DNA of 64,000 nt, taken from contig CM049320.1 of assembly GCA_026874595.1 (NCBI GenBank), forward strand, positions 9,179,464 through 9,243,463, read 5' to 3'. Position 1 is the stretch's first letter. The number at the start of each line of letters is the position of its first letter. Positions 47,484-58,859 of this stretch are shown here, piece by piece. Under the pieces are notes generated by a model, which made no database searches, had not been told where the DNA came from, and saw only the letters and a program-made list of their open reading frames with translations. This DNA is from Sipunculus nudus. Its lineage: Eukaryota; Annelida; Sipuncula; Golfingiida; Sipunculidae. The translations under genes were made by a program, and so were the position numbers.

Positions 47484-50400
47484 GTTAAAGGTCAAGGTCA
47501 AGGAGACCAAAGATCATGGAAACAGATTTTTCTTTATATCCTTGTTAAAATAATCCACTTATACTGTAGCTGATATTATTTGTCTGACTTTAACTTTTTA
47601 AATTTGAAAGCTAGAGAAGTCTAGTTGTTTTGAAACATGTATAGCTGAATTAGTTCAACATAATTTTATTTCAAAGTACGCCCATAAAAGCGTGACAAGG
47701 GGCAACAATAAAACCAGAGGTGCTTTCACTTTTCAATGTCTCTTTTTTGTCTTCTAACCACTATTGGTCTGTTGGCTTCACGAGAAAGCGATGCGACATT
47801 TGACCTACCATATAATCACTTAATGTGACTGCGAATGTCAGACAATAGCATAAAAAGGACAGAATAAAAGGCATTTCTTTAAATGATCCCATAATCTCGT
47901 TTGACGGCAAAGGGTGCGAGATATGACGAATTTCACTGATGGCAAGTCAAATAGCCATACAGTGGCGATTAAATGAGCTACAGTTGCAGTGGCTATGATT
48001 ATATCTGATATAAGAAAAGAAGCCGATTTCAGCTTATTTGGCGGTCTTGACATTTAAGCGAAAGTGACCAAAACAAAAGGATCCGATGATTATCGAGGTC
48101 TACCTTTTATTTTTATGTTCGCGCGATCGACTGAAAAGCAAACTGACTAGACGCAATTGGAATAAGACCGACAGACAAACAGAAAGACTGAAAGACAGAG
48201 GAATATATGGAAACAATCATTAAACAAGCAATGTTCTGGGAGAGTAGAAATACATACAACTTTAATGTACTTAAGCGGATATTGGAAAGGAATATCCGCA
48301 CAGACAGACAGACAGACAAAGTCTCTGGTTTTCTTTAATCTGTATCCCTCTCAGATGCTTTGCTAGACAATGGGGGCATATGTCTGAACAAAGAACAAGC
48401 AAGTAGAAGTTGATAACAACAGACGAAGGGACAGACATACTGACAGACAGACAAACCCAGATGACAATAGACAACACCCCATATTTGGGAATGCATAAGC
48501 AATGGCAGCGAGCTATAGTTTGTGTTGAAAGGATAATATTTGAAGAAGTTATGATTATAATTATATTTTTTGGCATTTTGATGACTTTGATCATTGACCT
48601 ATCTCAATTGAAAACCAAAGACTTAAGGCAGGTTTGTTTAGTAATAGAATGTGTAATTTTCGAAGTAATTGCTCGAAAATAGTGGCCTGTAAAACTAAGA
48701 AAAGGGAATTCCTTTTAAAATATCATTTGGCGAGAAACGGTACAAGATTATGCAAGATATCGTATACCGTCGTATTAAACTTATTCGATGCTACCAGAAG
48801 CTAAAATTTGACCTCTCTGGCTTTGAAAGTGACAAGGTAAGAAAAATGAGAACCCATATTTTGGAATATCATGAATTCGTCCACCCCCCTAACACGCATA
48901 ACTAGGCTATCCATCAGAGAATACAGTTGATGGCAAATTAATTGAAGTAATGTTTACGTGACTTCGATAAACTTTAACGAAGATAAAAAAAAAACAATTT
49001 TCTGTTTTTTTGTTAACCTTGGCATTGACCGTTAAACTATTTACTAGAAAGAAAACAAACTTGTAGGACTTTACAGGTTCTATCAACAGTATTACATTCT
49101 GAGGTATTGCTTAACAATTCCTGCCTGTGTCATGCCTAATCCAGATGAAGAACAGGAAGGCGAATCTGACGTTGACATACAGACAGACATATTGACGCAA
49201 TGACATATATGAGAAGACGGTGGATATGATGCGTCGATTCGCCGCTAGTTTGGCAGTAATCCCTGTCAACACAATCAATGCATTCAATAACATTCGGAAA
49301 GCCTTTTCCATTGTTTGTTTTAAGGGATTACTCTGTCATTGAGCTCAAATGCAAAGAAACATCAAAGTACGTTCCTACAAAGCGTAAAAAGGGGCTGCAA
49401 TAAAAATCACAGGCGTGTTCCTTTCCCATTGTTTCGCTTATCACGGAGAACCGCACACGCCCCAACTGTTAACTATAATGCCCCTGTTGCCAGTTAATTT
49501 CACCTCCTGCAGACACTTACAGTCACGGGAAAGGGATGCATCTCCGTGATTTTATGACGAGACTTTCAATATAATCACTTAAATATGACGATGAATATCA
49601 GACGCCGTCAAATGCTGAAAATTGTATAAATATTTATTAGCATTTCTTTGAATGGTTCCATATTCTCGTTTGACGCAAAAGGTGCGAGATGGCGAGATAT
49701 GCAATTCTATCACTAGTCAAAAGGTTCTGGGACAATACAAGATTAGAAATCTCTACCATAATAATGACCCAGAATGTTCGAAATCTTGAATATTCTCGTT
49801 ACATGGGAAAATATGCGAGATTTAGCGAGGTGTTAGTTTTATTAGTTCAAGCTTTTAAAATGCTCCCAAAGGCCGAAAATTGACGATTCATGCAGTTAAG
49901 GTAATTTCAAATAATGTAATCCTATCGTGCGAAAAAAACTAGACCTTTTTAGCATAAATATTGACAGAGGCTGAGGCGTAAAGATCCGTATTTTCGCATT
50001 GTCAAGTATAACTCCAAAATAAGGGAACTAATGTAACGGTAGCAAAAGGCTTCACGTGCGTAGGAATAATCAAATGATTAAAGTTTTAGATACGACAATA
50101 ACAATTGTGACATAATTTAATATTTTTTTTTGTATAATATTGCCGATATTTCAGGAACATTATATGTTGCAGTGTTTCATTTACACAACGCTCCCTGGTA
50201 GCCATTTTGAGAAATGGAAAACAATTTTGAGATATTTATAAATGACACAAAATATATCACTCACAAAACCATTGCTAAAAAATTGCAACCTGTATGTCAT
50301 ACTTGATGAAATCTCGAAAAATCTCGTTTGAAGAGAAAAGGTGCAAGATATAGCGAGAGCTTCAATCATATCCCACAAAGCTGTTAAAATGGTAACTAAT

Positions 50401-51780
50401 GCACACACAAGACTCTCTAGCTTAAAAATGGTAAATTTTGTCAGAAAATATCGAATCGCATGATTTCTCCTTCCCCTTAAAAAGAATACGTTACCATAGA
50501 AACAAAATATTGAGGCAAATTTGTAACAACAGGAAAAGCCATGGAATGAGGATTAAGAGGACCTATAATTTTATGTGCTACGATTATTTTTGACGAGTTT
50601 ATGAAGGAAAACCGTTTTAAGCTTTTGGTGAACCTGACCTTGACCTTTGATAAATCATGACCAAAAAGAAAGGGCTTCCAGGATTTTTGGATATAGTCGT
50701 CTCTATTAGTTTCAGAGTTATTACTTCAAAATTGTGACCTATGGCGCTTGGAAAAACAAAAAGGCAGACAAACAAACAAACTAGACGACCAGAGGTCGGG
50801 TGATTGCCGGAAATTATGTTATCAGTGTCATCCGGAGAGCAAATAAATTATTTCACTCCCACGAACAGTGAACTTTTGAAAGCATTTGTATGAAAGTGGG
50901 GTCTTTATTTCGATGTGGAAATTTTAGGTGCAGCAGTAAACTGTTATATTGTCTGTTGTTTTGGAGTAATAGCACAATGATGAAATTTTTTAGTGTTTAA
51001 TTTGCGAAGCCCCTGGATAAAATATTCCACAAAAAGAAATTGGTTTCGAGATATTGTATAATATAAAATATACCAGTATCAAAACGATTGCTGCAATATC
51101 GATGCATATGGGTCCTTCGTAAGTGACATTTCGTAAAATCTCATTTCCGGAGAAAAGGCCATATCATGACCAATTATTCATCTACAGTTTATGTAGATAC
51201 TTCCTTTTTTAACCACATTATGAAGAAATTTTTTAAAATATTTATATGGCAACACTGACTTTGACCTTTGACGGATATTCATTCAAAAGCAATAGCCTCC
51301 AAGGAATAAGGTACCTGTACCAAGTGAATAAATCTTGAAGGGACTTTGGAGAAATTTTGCAGGGTAAAGAATACATGCTGCTAGCAATTCAACGACGCAG
51401 TAGAAGAAATTCACAGCAATAGCTCAACAGACAGACATACTGACATATTTGCAAAAGGCACAGAGAACTTGACCACACCATAATGAGGGCAAGGAAAAGG
51501 CGAATAAAACGAGGTTGTGGTGGCTGTGACCATTTAAAAATAAATAATGAGTAAATACCTATTCTGAGGTTTTCGATATCCTTTGCTTTTGAGCCATATT
51601 CACGAAAAATAATAAAATAAATTTGAACGCAATTGCCGAAATATTTTGGCCTCTTGTGTGATAAACGTGAGTCAAAACAACAACGCAACAACTTAAATGA
51701 AGTATTGTTTAGGTGGCTACGATAAACTTTGACGAAGAGATATAGGCGGGGAACTGTCGGTTTTCGGTAGCGGCCTGTAG
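47484..51780. repeat. Cluster of diverged dispersed repeats
   Basis: This 4.3-kb region holds overlapping relics. 47,484-47,670 matches 43,231-43,510. 47,890-48,100 and 50,150-50,830 resemble the R1 end (CAGTTGcAGTGGCTATGATTA, GTTACCATaGnA). 48,560-48,900 matches 5,840-6,170. Words such as ACCTTGACCTTTGA, ATCATGACCAAAA and ACAGACAGACA recur. A hairpin-like word with ATCTCG/CGAGAT arms repeats at about 47,894, 49,664, 49,794 and 50,321. No gene is supported; the open frames are short and repeat-derived. Confidence 0.6.
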
Positions 51781-51829
51781 TTAAGCTTATGGAACTTTTC
51801 GGATTTTCGCAGGCAGTTTCTCACTAGTG

Positions 51830-52240
51830 CCGCCGTTGGGAGTGGAAGTCTTAGCAGGCTGCAGAGGGGCCGCCATGAATCGCACGCGGAAGCAGCTATT
51901 TGCTTCCCCTAAAAATCGGGAGGGGGTAAAATTTTTGGTAGCATCGCATTGACTGTCGTCAGGAGGAGTGGACATGAGAGCGGACTGCCACAGAGGGGCC
52001 CCATGAATCTCACGCGGAAATAGCAGCTATTTGTTACCAAAAAAATCGGGAGGGGGTAAAATTTTTGGTAGCATCGCATTGACTGTCGTCAGGAGGAGTG
52101 GACATGAGAGCGGACTGCCACAGAAGGGCCCCATGAATCTCACGCGGAAATAGCAGCTATTTGTTACCAACAAAAAAAATCGGGAGGGGGTAAATTTTTT
52201 TGTAGCATCGCATTTAAGACTGTCGCCAGGGGGAGTGGAC
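51830..52240. repeat. Minisatellite, about 130-bp unit, three copies
   Basis: AATCGGGAGGGGGTAAA occurs at 51,914, 52,044 and 52,179 (periods 130 and 135). It is followed each time by GTAGCATCGCATT and a GTCGTCAGGAGGAGTGGACA-like string. The middle and right units are closest. The array ends exactly where Gypsy pol homology begins (about 52,240). Confidence 0.85.
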
Positions 52241-52423
52241 ATGTGCCTCAAAATGATATCATTACGGAAAGTCAAAGTCATTCGAGATCTCCATGTTTAT
52301 TGGTACCAAAATCATATCAAGGTCTTAGATATTTCAGTGATTTTGGAAAGTAAATGCTGTAAACAAAACAGATACATATCCCATACCAGGAGTAGATGAC
52401 TGAATTGATAGAATTGGCAAATA
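52240..52423 (+). pseudogene. Gypsy RT, N-terminal piece
   Basis: Frame reads NDIITESQSHSRSPCLLVPK, then GLRYFSDFGK. After a one-base loss come VNAVNKTDTYPIPGVDD, a stop and IDRIGK. These are RT motifs 0 to 2 of a Ty3/Gypsy pol. The reading stops at a TA where the pogo-like element begins. The next residues (YVTKCDKDYWGVPLTE) lie at 53,446 onward. Confidence 0.8.
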
Positions 52424-53444
52424 CAGTCAAGCCCGCTTATTGTCATGTCAGTGGTGCATGAATAAATTATGATAATAACCGGGATGTGACATTATGCGAG
52501 TTTCAACATTGAAGTCCTATTGAGTCACAGAAGAAACTATATGACGCAAATGATATTTAATAAATCGTCAAAAAAAAAGAAACAGAGATGTTTAGGAATA
52601 TTTTTATTGCACAACGGCATATTTAATTACGTTTGTTAGTTTTTTGCCGCATGCATCAATAACTGACAGAAATCCGAATTGCCAACAGAAAGAGACGTAG
52701 CGTCTGGGTCATGAGGTCAAATGTTTGTAAATATGCGGCACAGTAATGACGTTATGTGTAGGCAAACTATTTTACTGGATAATTCTTTCCCCCACTATTT
52801 CGCCTTATTTTCCGGATATCTTATTGATGATTCAGACTTCCATGATCGTCGTTATGTCAGGACTGTTCGGGGACCGGGTATCTCCTCCAGTTCTAAAAAA
52901 ACTCCAGCTTTTCGTGGAGCCTTACGGGGATTTCCAGTCGAAAGCAACGTTTACCACTTATGCCCCATATCATATCGGCGAAACGTCACCGAGGTGTAAA
53001 CCACGGCCTTACAGAGACCAGGAGTTCATTATGTATGACATGTGATCGCAAACATCGCCCTTTTTAACGTAAGAAGAAACGCAATTATCTGGATTACCTG
53101 GTATCGTTAGACGTTAATTAGCTAAGTGACGGAAAGTGACCCCCATGCATCACTACACTTGTCTGCCGCACACAGGTGGGAGATGTGGTCGTCTGATACG
53201 CCTGACCGATTATAGGCTCTTGGCCTCGTTGATCGCCGTGCTGGCGTTTGATTTGATATTAAATGCGAACTGGTATCACTTCCAAGGGTTCCAAGCATGA
53301 CAATAAACGGTATTATGACAATATTCTATGATATTAAACGGTCAGATTTACCATTGTATATAAAGGACATGGTATGGGTTTGCAGAATTATGTGACAATA
53401 AACGGGATTTTTTTAACCGATATGACAAAAAGTGGGCTGGACTG
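52424..53444. mobile_element. pogo/Tc1-like DNA element, non-autonomous
   Basis: A 1,021-bp element with terminal inverted repeats of about 28 bp matching at about 23 positions. The left end is CAGTCAAGCCCGCTTATTG, and the right end in reverse complement is CAGTCCAGCCCACTTTTTG. TA flanks both ends, the target duplication of the IS630-Tc1-mariner superfamily; the CAGTC-AGCCC start suits the pogo/Tigger branch. TGACAATAAACGG-like words repeat internally. No transposase motif is recognisable in its overlapping open frames (52,721-53,045), so it is probably mobilised in trans. Its insertion splits the Gypsy RT between a Lys and a Tyr codon. Confidence 0.8.
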
Positions 53445-53446
53445 TA

Positions 53447-54115
53447 TGTGACAAAATGTGACAAAGATTATTGGGGTGTTCCTCTAACAGAAACAGCGGA
53501 AAAAACTCAGCATTTTTATTTCCTGATGGGTTATTTGAATAAAATGTCATTCCATTCCGAATGAAATACGCAGGGGCAACATCCCAACGCCTCATGAATA
53601 TTTGTATAAACAATCTCGAAGGTGTTGAGGCATATATAAATGGACTTATTGTGTATAGTGATACTTGGGACGAACACTTTCAAAGATTAGAGAAATTCTT
53701 TCAAAGATTGGCGGAGGATAATCTAACAATTAACTTGGCAAAGAGAAATTTCGGGAAAGAAAAGGTCTTTTATTTAGGTCATGTCATAGGACAAGGTAAT
53801 GTAGAACCAGTCCATGCCAAATTCGATGCTATATTGAATTTTCAAAGGACCTCAAAAAAAGGGTTTACAAAGGTGTCTAGGCGTGACCGGGTACTATAGA
53901 AAGTTCTGTAAGAATTTCGCTGAGATAACTGCCCCACTTACAAATCTAATAAAGAAAAAAGAGGCATTTCTTTGGACAGATGAAAGCGAAGCAGCATTTG
54001 AAATATTGAAGTCAATGATTACCAATACTCCTGTACTGAAAGCACCTCACTTAGACAAAGATTTTAAATTATTTGTGATGCTAATGAGCAAGCTGCTTGT
54101 GCTATTTTGATACAA
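53447..54115 (+). pseudogene. Gypsy RT palm to RNase H start
   Basis: VTKCDKDYWGVPLTE, then PDGLFE, a stop and PFRMKYAGATSQRLMN. After these come GVEAYINGLIVYSDTWDEHF, NLTINLAKRNFGKEKVFYLG and, after a frameshift near 53,880, TGYYRKFCKNFAEITAPLTN and FLWTDESEAAFEILKSM. The catalytic pair in the YIDD-type box is changed to Asn-Gly, so this copy could not polymerise even without its stops. It ends in AACAILIQ, cut by the inverted-repeat element. Confidence 0.85.
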
Positions 54116-56186
54116 TTTTACATCAGCCAGAGGGTTCATCGGTACCAAACAGGTGACAATTGCTATCAATTTTTTTTAAAGGTGTATGTGTGTAGATAAT
54201 AAAAATGTCTGATAGCAGTATGAAAGTGGTAGCTTTCTGTGAAATATCAGCCTGTTTTTAAATGTACTTGCACCGAAATTGCAATTTTGCGTTACATACT
54301 GTTATATATATATATTATTTAGTTATAACATTTTATATAATATAAAAGAACCTTCGGCTGAGAGAGGGCTATGTTGTCTGCTGAAATATTTCCATGCAAA
54401 TATTTCCTACAAAAACTTAACATATACAATCAAGGCAAGAGCAGTAAATGTACCTACAACATTTTGCTTAGGTTGCACCATAAGTAAATGATAGATATTG
54501 CAGTTTGCCTTTGTGTCAGAACTAACTGTGAATGTGAAGCAGAGCTGTAAGTTATTCAGTCTGAGTTGCCTCTGTTAATACTGTTAACATTTCCTACAGG
54601 AGAGAGATTCCTAAAAAAATACCACTTTCTGTAAGGGAAACTAGATGTTCATTTGAACCGTGGTTTAACCATGAATATATACCAGTTTGCTATATTGCCA
54701 GTAAGTGCAATGACTCATCCTGTTCCCGTTTTATGTTAATACAAAGTCCAGTAAATGCTAGTGATAAGCCCAAATTAATTAAATCAGTTGTTGAACAAAT
54801 CTAATTTAATTCTAACCATCTAAATCCGTCTCAAACAAAACCCTAGCAGTCCAGTGTCAACTAACTTTTCCCGATTGGAAGACATACATTGTTCGCCTTT
54901 GGTATGTACTTGCACCATAGAGTGCCATTAGATTCCTTTTGTTTTAATCTTTAAAATGCAGTTTTTTTACTAAACGGTCAGAGCAAAATGTGGCCCTGTC
55001 ATTTCCCAGGTTTAATGGAGATCATGATAATCACTGACCGTTGAACTGGCCTAACAATTATAATGTCAATGGGGTTTATGGTTTTGCCCTTAAAAGAATA
55101 TCATCTCCCGCTTACTGAATAAAATTGTAACTGTTGGATCACAAAATGTAGATACATATTCCAAATGTTTTGTTTTCATATTATTTTCTTTTATTTAAAC
55201 GGTTCACTAGAAACACACATGATAATAAATATGAAAATAAATGATTTCACATTCTTCTGGTAATTTCTATTTCAATTTCTTGCAAGTGCTTACTATCTTT
55301 TGACTTCATTTGGCAAGGTAGCCGGGTTGAAATAACTAAAATAATATTATAGACTTATAAAAGCCCCGGTGATAATCCAAAATGAAAAATGACGAAATGA
55401 TTTTCATATTCCACTCGATATTATCTTTCAAACCATTTAAAAAAATGAACTCACAGATCTGATGTTTGTCTGTCAGAAGGCGATTGCATATTTATGTGAT
55501 CATGATTTCATAAACTGATATTGCATATTTTCCCTTACAACCTAACATTGAATATTACTGAGATAGTTTAATTTTTTTTGGATTTGAAATTTCTAAATAC
55601 ACATGGACCTAATTGTGAAATAATCAATGTGACAAACAATTCTTTAAAGAGTCTTTATCACACAGCGAACATTCACCCTGAACAGTGAAACTTTACATAA
55701 GTAAACAAATTCTCTATGTTAAATACATTATAATCTGTTTCCTCTTCTGTTAATTTTAAATGTTCAACTTTACTAAGTGCCCCATTTGTCATAACGCTCA
55801 GCTGAATCTATACTGGTCAGTGATCTAATTATTATCTACTAAGGAGACTTTAAGGGAACCTGTATACACAATTTCTTACATCCCAGGTAAAGCGATTAAT
55901 AGTTGTGCCTTGGTATACACTGATAATTGCAGTCTCTCATTCAAAAAAGAAACTTAAAGGTCTTATCATTATCCTACTATTTGCATTGTTTATAATCGCG
56001 AATAATGATGGAACAATAGAGAGTGAAACTAAGAAATAACATTTCAGCTCTAGTCCATCATAATCGGTCAGCTACATAGGCCTATAGATTAAATTTTCTT
56101 ATCATTCATAAAAAAACACCTAAAAATGTACCGACTTTGCTCACAGAAGAAAGGTAAAATAAATGGTGCCATCTGTAGTTTATATA

Positions 56187-56432
56187 CAGGGGCGTAACCA
56201 GACCTGACCGTCCGGGGGGCAAGACTCAACAGGTTTCCCGATCCTGTACTTCTTTTTTCTTCTTCCTTCCCTTTCTGCTTTTTCTTTTTCTTTTCTTCCC
56301 CTTTTCTTCATCCTTCCCTTCCTCTCCTTCCCTCTTTCCCCTCTTTTCTTATTTTCCTTTCTTGTTTCCCTCCCAGATCTGTTTGTCCCCTTCCCATTTT
56401 TGCGGGTGGGGGGGCAGGGGGTTACGCCACTG
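56187..56432. mobile_element. hAT-like non-autonomous element, 246 bp
   Basis: Starts CAGGGGCGTAACC and ends in the inverse of CAGTGGCGTAACC (12 of 13 match). It is flanked by a perfect 8-bp duplication, TTTATATA, at 56,179-56,186 and 56,433-56,440. An 8-bp duplication and a CAGnGGCG start are the hAT signature. The interior is largely a polypyrimidine tract with no coding capacity. Confidence 0.9.
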
Positions 56433-56962
56433 TTTATATACCCGTAAAAGTCACATAATCAATGTTAGGTAAAGCACATTACAAATTGTTGGTAAAAACA
56501 AATATCAAATACAACAATAAGCGAATATAAGCGTAACTGAGCTAAGGTAACGCCATCCTTCACATAAAAGCTAATTTTTCTTTTATTTCCTGTTTTGAAT
56601 AGGAAAAACTGAAAAAAAGATCAGCATAAGTGGCGATACTTGCAACTAACGCTGAATTTCCAGTCATGGAATCAATAAGCTGGGTACTGGTCAAAATATT
56701 ATGAATACAAACACTTGTGATCAGCAAAGGTAAAATAAAGTAAAGACACCAGTTATACAAGAGTTATATTTTTTTCCTTTCACAAGTTAGGACAACCTAT
56801 AGCTTACAAACAAAATACCAGTCCAATAGAATAATCAATATTATCACAGAACTTGGAGTTGACAGTTGCGGCAGTTCCTGCTGTTTTTGCTGATCGACGA
56901 AACGTCATATCTGTTGATGTATTATATACATGGAGTATTTTACTCAAAGGGTAAGGCATAAG

Positions 56963-57139
56963 GGGGGGGGGGAGGGTCCAGGAGGTCCGAACCCCTCTTT
57001 TCCAGTTGCCATCAATTTGTATATGGTTTCAAATTAACTTTTGTGTCCTGGACCCCCCATCTTTCCGGACCTAGGGACCTTTTTCTAGGTTTTTGCCATT
57101 ATTCCTGGCGTGGACCCCTCCTGGATCTGCCCGTGTGTG
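56963..57139. mobile_element. hAT-like non-autonomous element, 177 bp
   Basis: Flanked by an 8-bp duplication GGCATAAG (56,955-56,962 and 57,140-57,147). The inner inverted sequences GGTCCAGGAGGTCC and GATCCAGGAGGGGTCC match. The left extremity has become a G run, so the terminal bases are lost. Like its neighbour, it lies within the 3.49-kb element. Confidence 0.7.
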
Positions 57140-57610
57140 GGCATAAGAAAGTATAACTGTAGGTGCATAAACCATTTGATCATAAATGATATATCATTGA
57201 AAAGATTACTTTGCTGGGTATAATTTTGGCGTATAAAGGTGTATGCAGTAAATTTATATAACCACTCCTTTGTCGTTTTTCGTAGGGGTGGGTGTAACTA
57301 TAAGAATGTATAGTATATACAAAGGGGTCATAAATGTCATGTCATACTGATTTAGGCTATCATTTGAGTTTTGCATTTTGAGTAGTATGGGCCTTATAAC
57401 CACTCTGAAGTCGATGTCATTGAAAGAAAAAAAAAAATTACGTCATCCGAAATAAAACATCCATCTTTTCACTGAAAGCTACCACTACCATACTGCTATC
57501 AGGCATTTTTATTACCTACACATGTATACCTATCAAGCACACATGGTGAAAATTTGTCACAAAAATGGTACCAATGATCCAAATTTTGGGGTCTGGCTGA
57601 AGTACTACAA

Positions 57611-57935
57611 GAAGATGAAAAAGGGATTGAACATCCAGTCTGTTATTTCTAGAGAAATTCAAAGACTATCAGAGGAACTATTCGACCATTGAAAAATAAA
57701 TATTGGTACTTATCTAAGCGTTACAATACTTTGAAGTTTAAGTAAGATCAGTTTCACATACGTTAAAGATTTATACCGATCACATTCCATTGGTGTTCTT
57801 GAACAAAACGATAAACAAGAACAGACGATTGTTCAATTTGAGTCTGCTCTTACAAGAGTATGATATCAATGTGAAACACATTGGAGGCAGGTATAGTGTC
57901 ATAGCTGATAAATTGTCCAGATGGTATTAATTGAT
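57611..57935 (+). pseudogene. Gypsy RNase H piece
   Basis: Begins QEDEKGIEHPVCYF across the insertion point, then (after a stop and shifts) LKIYTDHIPLVFLNKTINKN, RRLFNLSLLLQEYDINVKHI and GGRYSVIADKLSRW followed by a stop. The TDH and ADxLSR motifs are those of Ty3/Gypsy RNase H. The integrase that should follow is absent. Confidence 0.85.
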
Positions 57936-58283
57936 ATGAATTTGTATCAATAAATGATGAATTTATTGTTTGAGATGGATATTGGAAGGTTATTGCATAT
58001 AGCTATAGTGCGGTGAATGCTATTGAAATGAACTTTGCAGAAATTGCAAGTAAAGTCAGTGTGCGTCAATCGCATTTTGCTCGATGGTTTTGTATGACGT
58101 GAATGTGTATAATCACAGTAATGTTTAGAGAGCTCGGAGCTCAGAGTGGTTATTTACGTTATTCGCGGGATTAAAGACATGATTGTAAGTAATGTCTATT
58201 GATAAAATGTATTGTCATCTAAAGGCTCACGTATCGAAAGGTTGCACAATTTACTCATATGGATGTCATAATTTTTAGGGAGG

Positions 58284-58590
58284 TGTTATGTGGTACCGTA
58301 GAAGACGGTGGGGGCCCTACAGGTTACCAGTCGTGAGGATATCAGAAGAACACAAGGGGACAATCGAACGGAGGACGGTGAAGCGTAACACCACAAAAGC
58401 CGCCTTATCACGGTTACACGTGTTGGAAGCGTACAAATAAGCACATGCTAAATATCTTGTTTTGACTCGGGTAGTCTCAGACACAAACATGTGAGCATGG
58501 TCAAATATTGTGACATAAAGAAAATTTACAATACATTCAAATTTTACGTCCGTTTTACTCTTTCCACTCAAAGCAACACGATATGTTACA
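58284..58590 (+). repeat. Possible Gypsy 3' long terminal repeat
   Basis: TGTTATGTGGTACC follows a polypurine stretch AGGGAGG at 58,277-58,283, the expected start of a 3' long terminal repeat. The right end cannot be placed, but must lie left of the exon that ends at 58,600. No matching 5' repeat remains in the window. Confidence 0.4.
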
Positions 58591-58599
58591 TTTTCATAC

Positions 58600-58859
58600 G
58601 TTGTCATATATGTCTTTGATATTGTATAACAACATTTGCCCTGATTCTTTCTTATCCAGTTTCTTTACTCTTGCAGTGTGTATCGGGAGATAATTATACA
58701 TACCCTGATGAGTACTGGAAAACATTGACATTCCTGTTTTGCTCCAGATTATGCCGCAATTTGCCTTATTTACCCATCTCTTCATTTGTGACACATTTGA
58801 TATTCTGAATCTGATATACGCGTCAAACCACAGCACCCCGTCATGTTCCAGCAGGGTGT
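58600..58859 (-). CDS. DUF1647-like gene, internal exon
   Basis: Minus-strand exon of 260 bp with a clean acceptor (ATTTACTTTCACAG) and a GTATGA donor. It holds two bases completing a codon, then 86 codons without a stop: TLLEHDGVLWFDAYIRFR, MKRWVNKANCGIIWSKTG, SSTHQGMYNYLPIH and MLLYNIKDIYDN. It matches the 'hD-VLW-DASIRF ... THP-MY-YLP ... FRT-EIY' section of a family of secretory-pathway proteins expanded in invertebrates, which I believe is Pfam DUF1647 and which looks glycosyltransferase-like. The next exon should supply the WWVLCAL-like and CIAP-like motifs, but I do not find it on this strand before 52 kb. The start phase fits the exon at 59,924-60,164. Family assignment is from memory. 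Confidence 0.65.

Larger units (their letters stand above)
54116..57605. mobile_element. 3.49-kb inverted-repeat DNA element, unclassified
   Basis: Terminal inverted repeats of about 130 bp (54,116-54,245 and 57,467-57,605). The outer part is ACATCAGCCAGA against ACTTCAGCCAGA, and the inner part is a long match including CTGATAGCAGTATG and AGTGGTAGCTTTC. It is flanked by TACAA at 54,111-54,115 and 57,606-57,610. Removing the element plus one TACAA gives an in-frame Gypsy junction, Ile-Gln followed by Glu-Asp-Glu-Lys. The interior is AT-rich with no transposase that I can see. It carries two smaller hAT-like insertions. A 5-bp duplication and these termini do not match a superfamily I can name with confidence. 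Confidence 0.8.
52240..58590 (+). mobile_element. Gypsy element split by nested DNA transposons
   Basis: Ty3/Gypsy pol remains in three pieces: 52,240-52,423, 53,447-54,115 and 57,611-57,935. It is followed by a polypurine-like TTTTTAGGGAGG and a possible long terminal repeat starting TGTTATG at 58,284. The two gaps are occupied by a TA-flanked element (52,424-53,444) and by an inverted-repeat element (54,116-57,605). Removing each insert with one copy of its target duplication restores continuous pol alignment. Integrase is missing between RNase H (ends 57,935) and the polypurine tract, so the element was deleted internally. The left end is lost at the minisatellite. Confidence 0.85.

Noticed and set aside
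52721..53045. Two overlapping open frames inside the pogo-like element
   Set aside because: No DDE or DNA-binding motif recognised; reading frames overlap and neither resembles a transposase.
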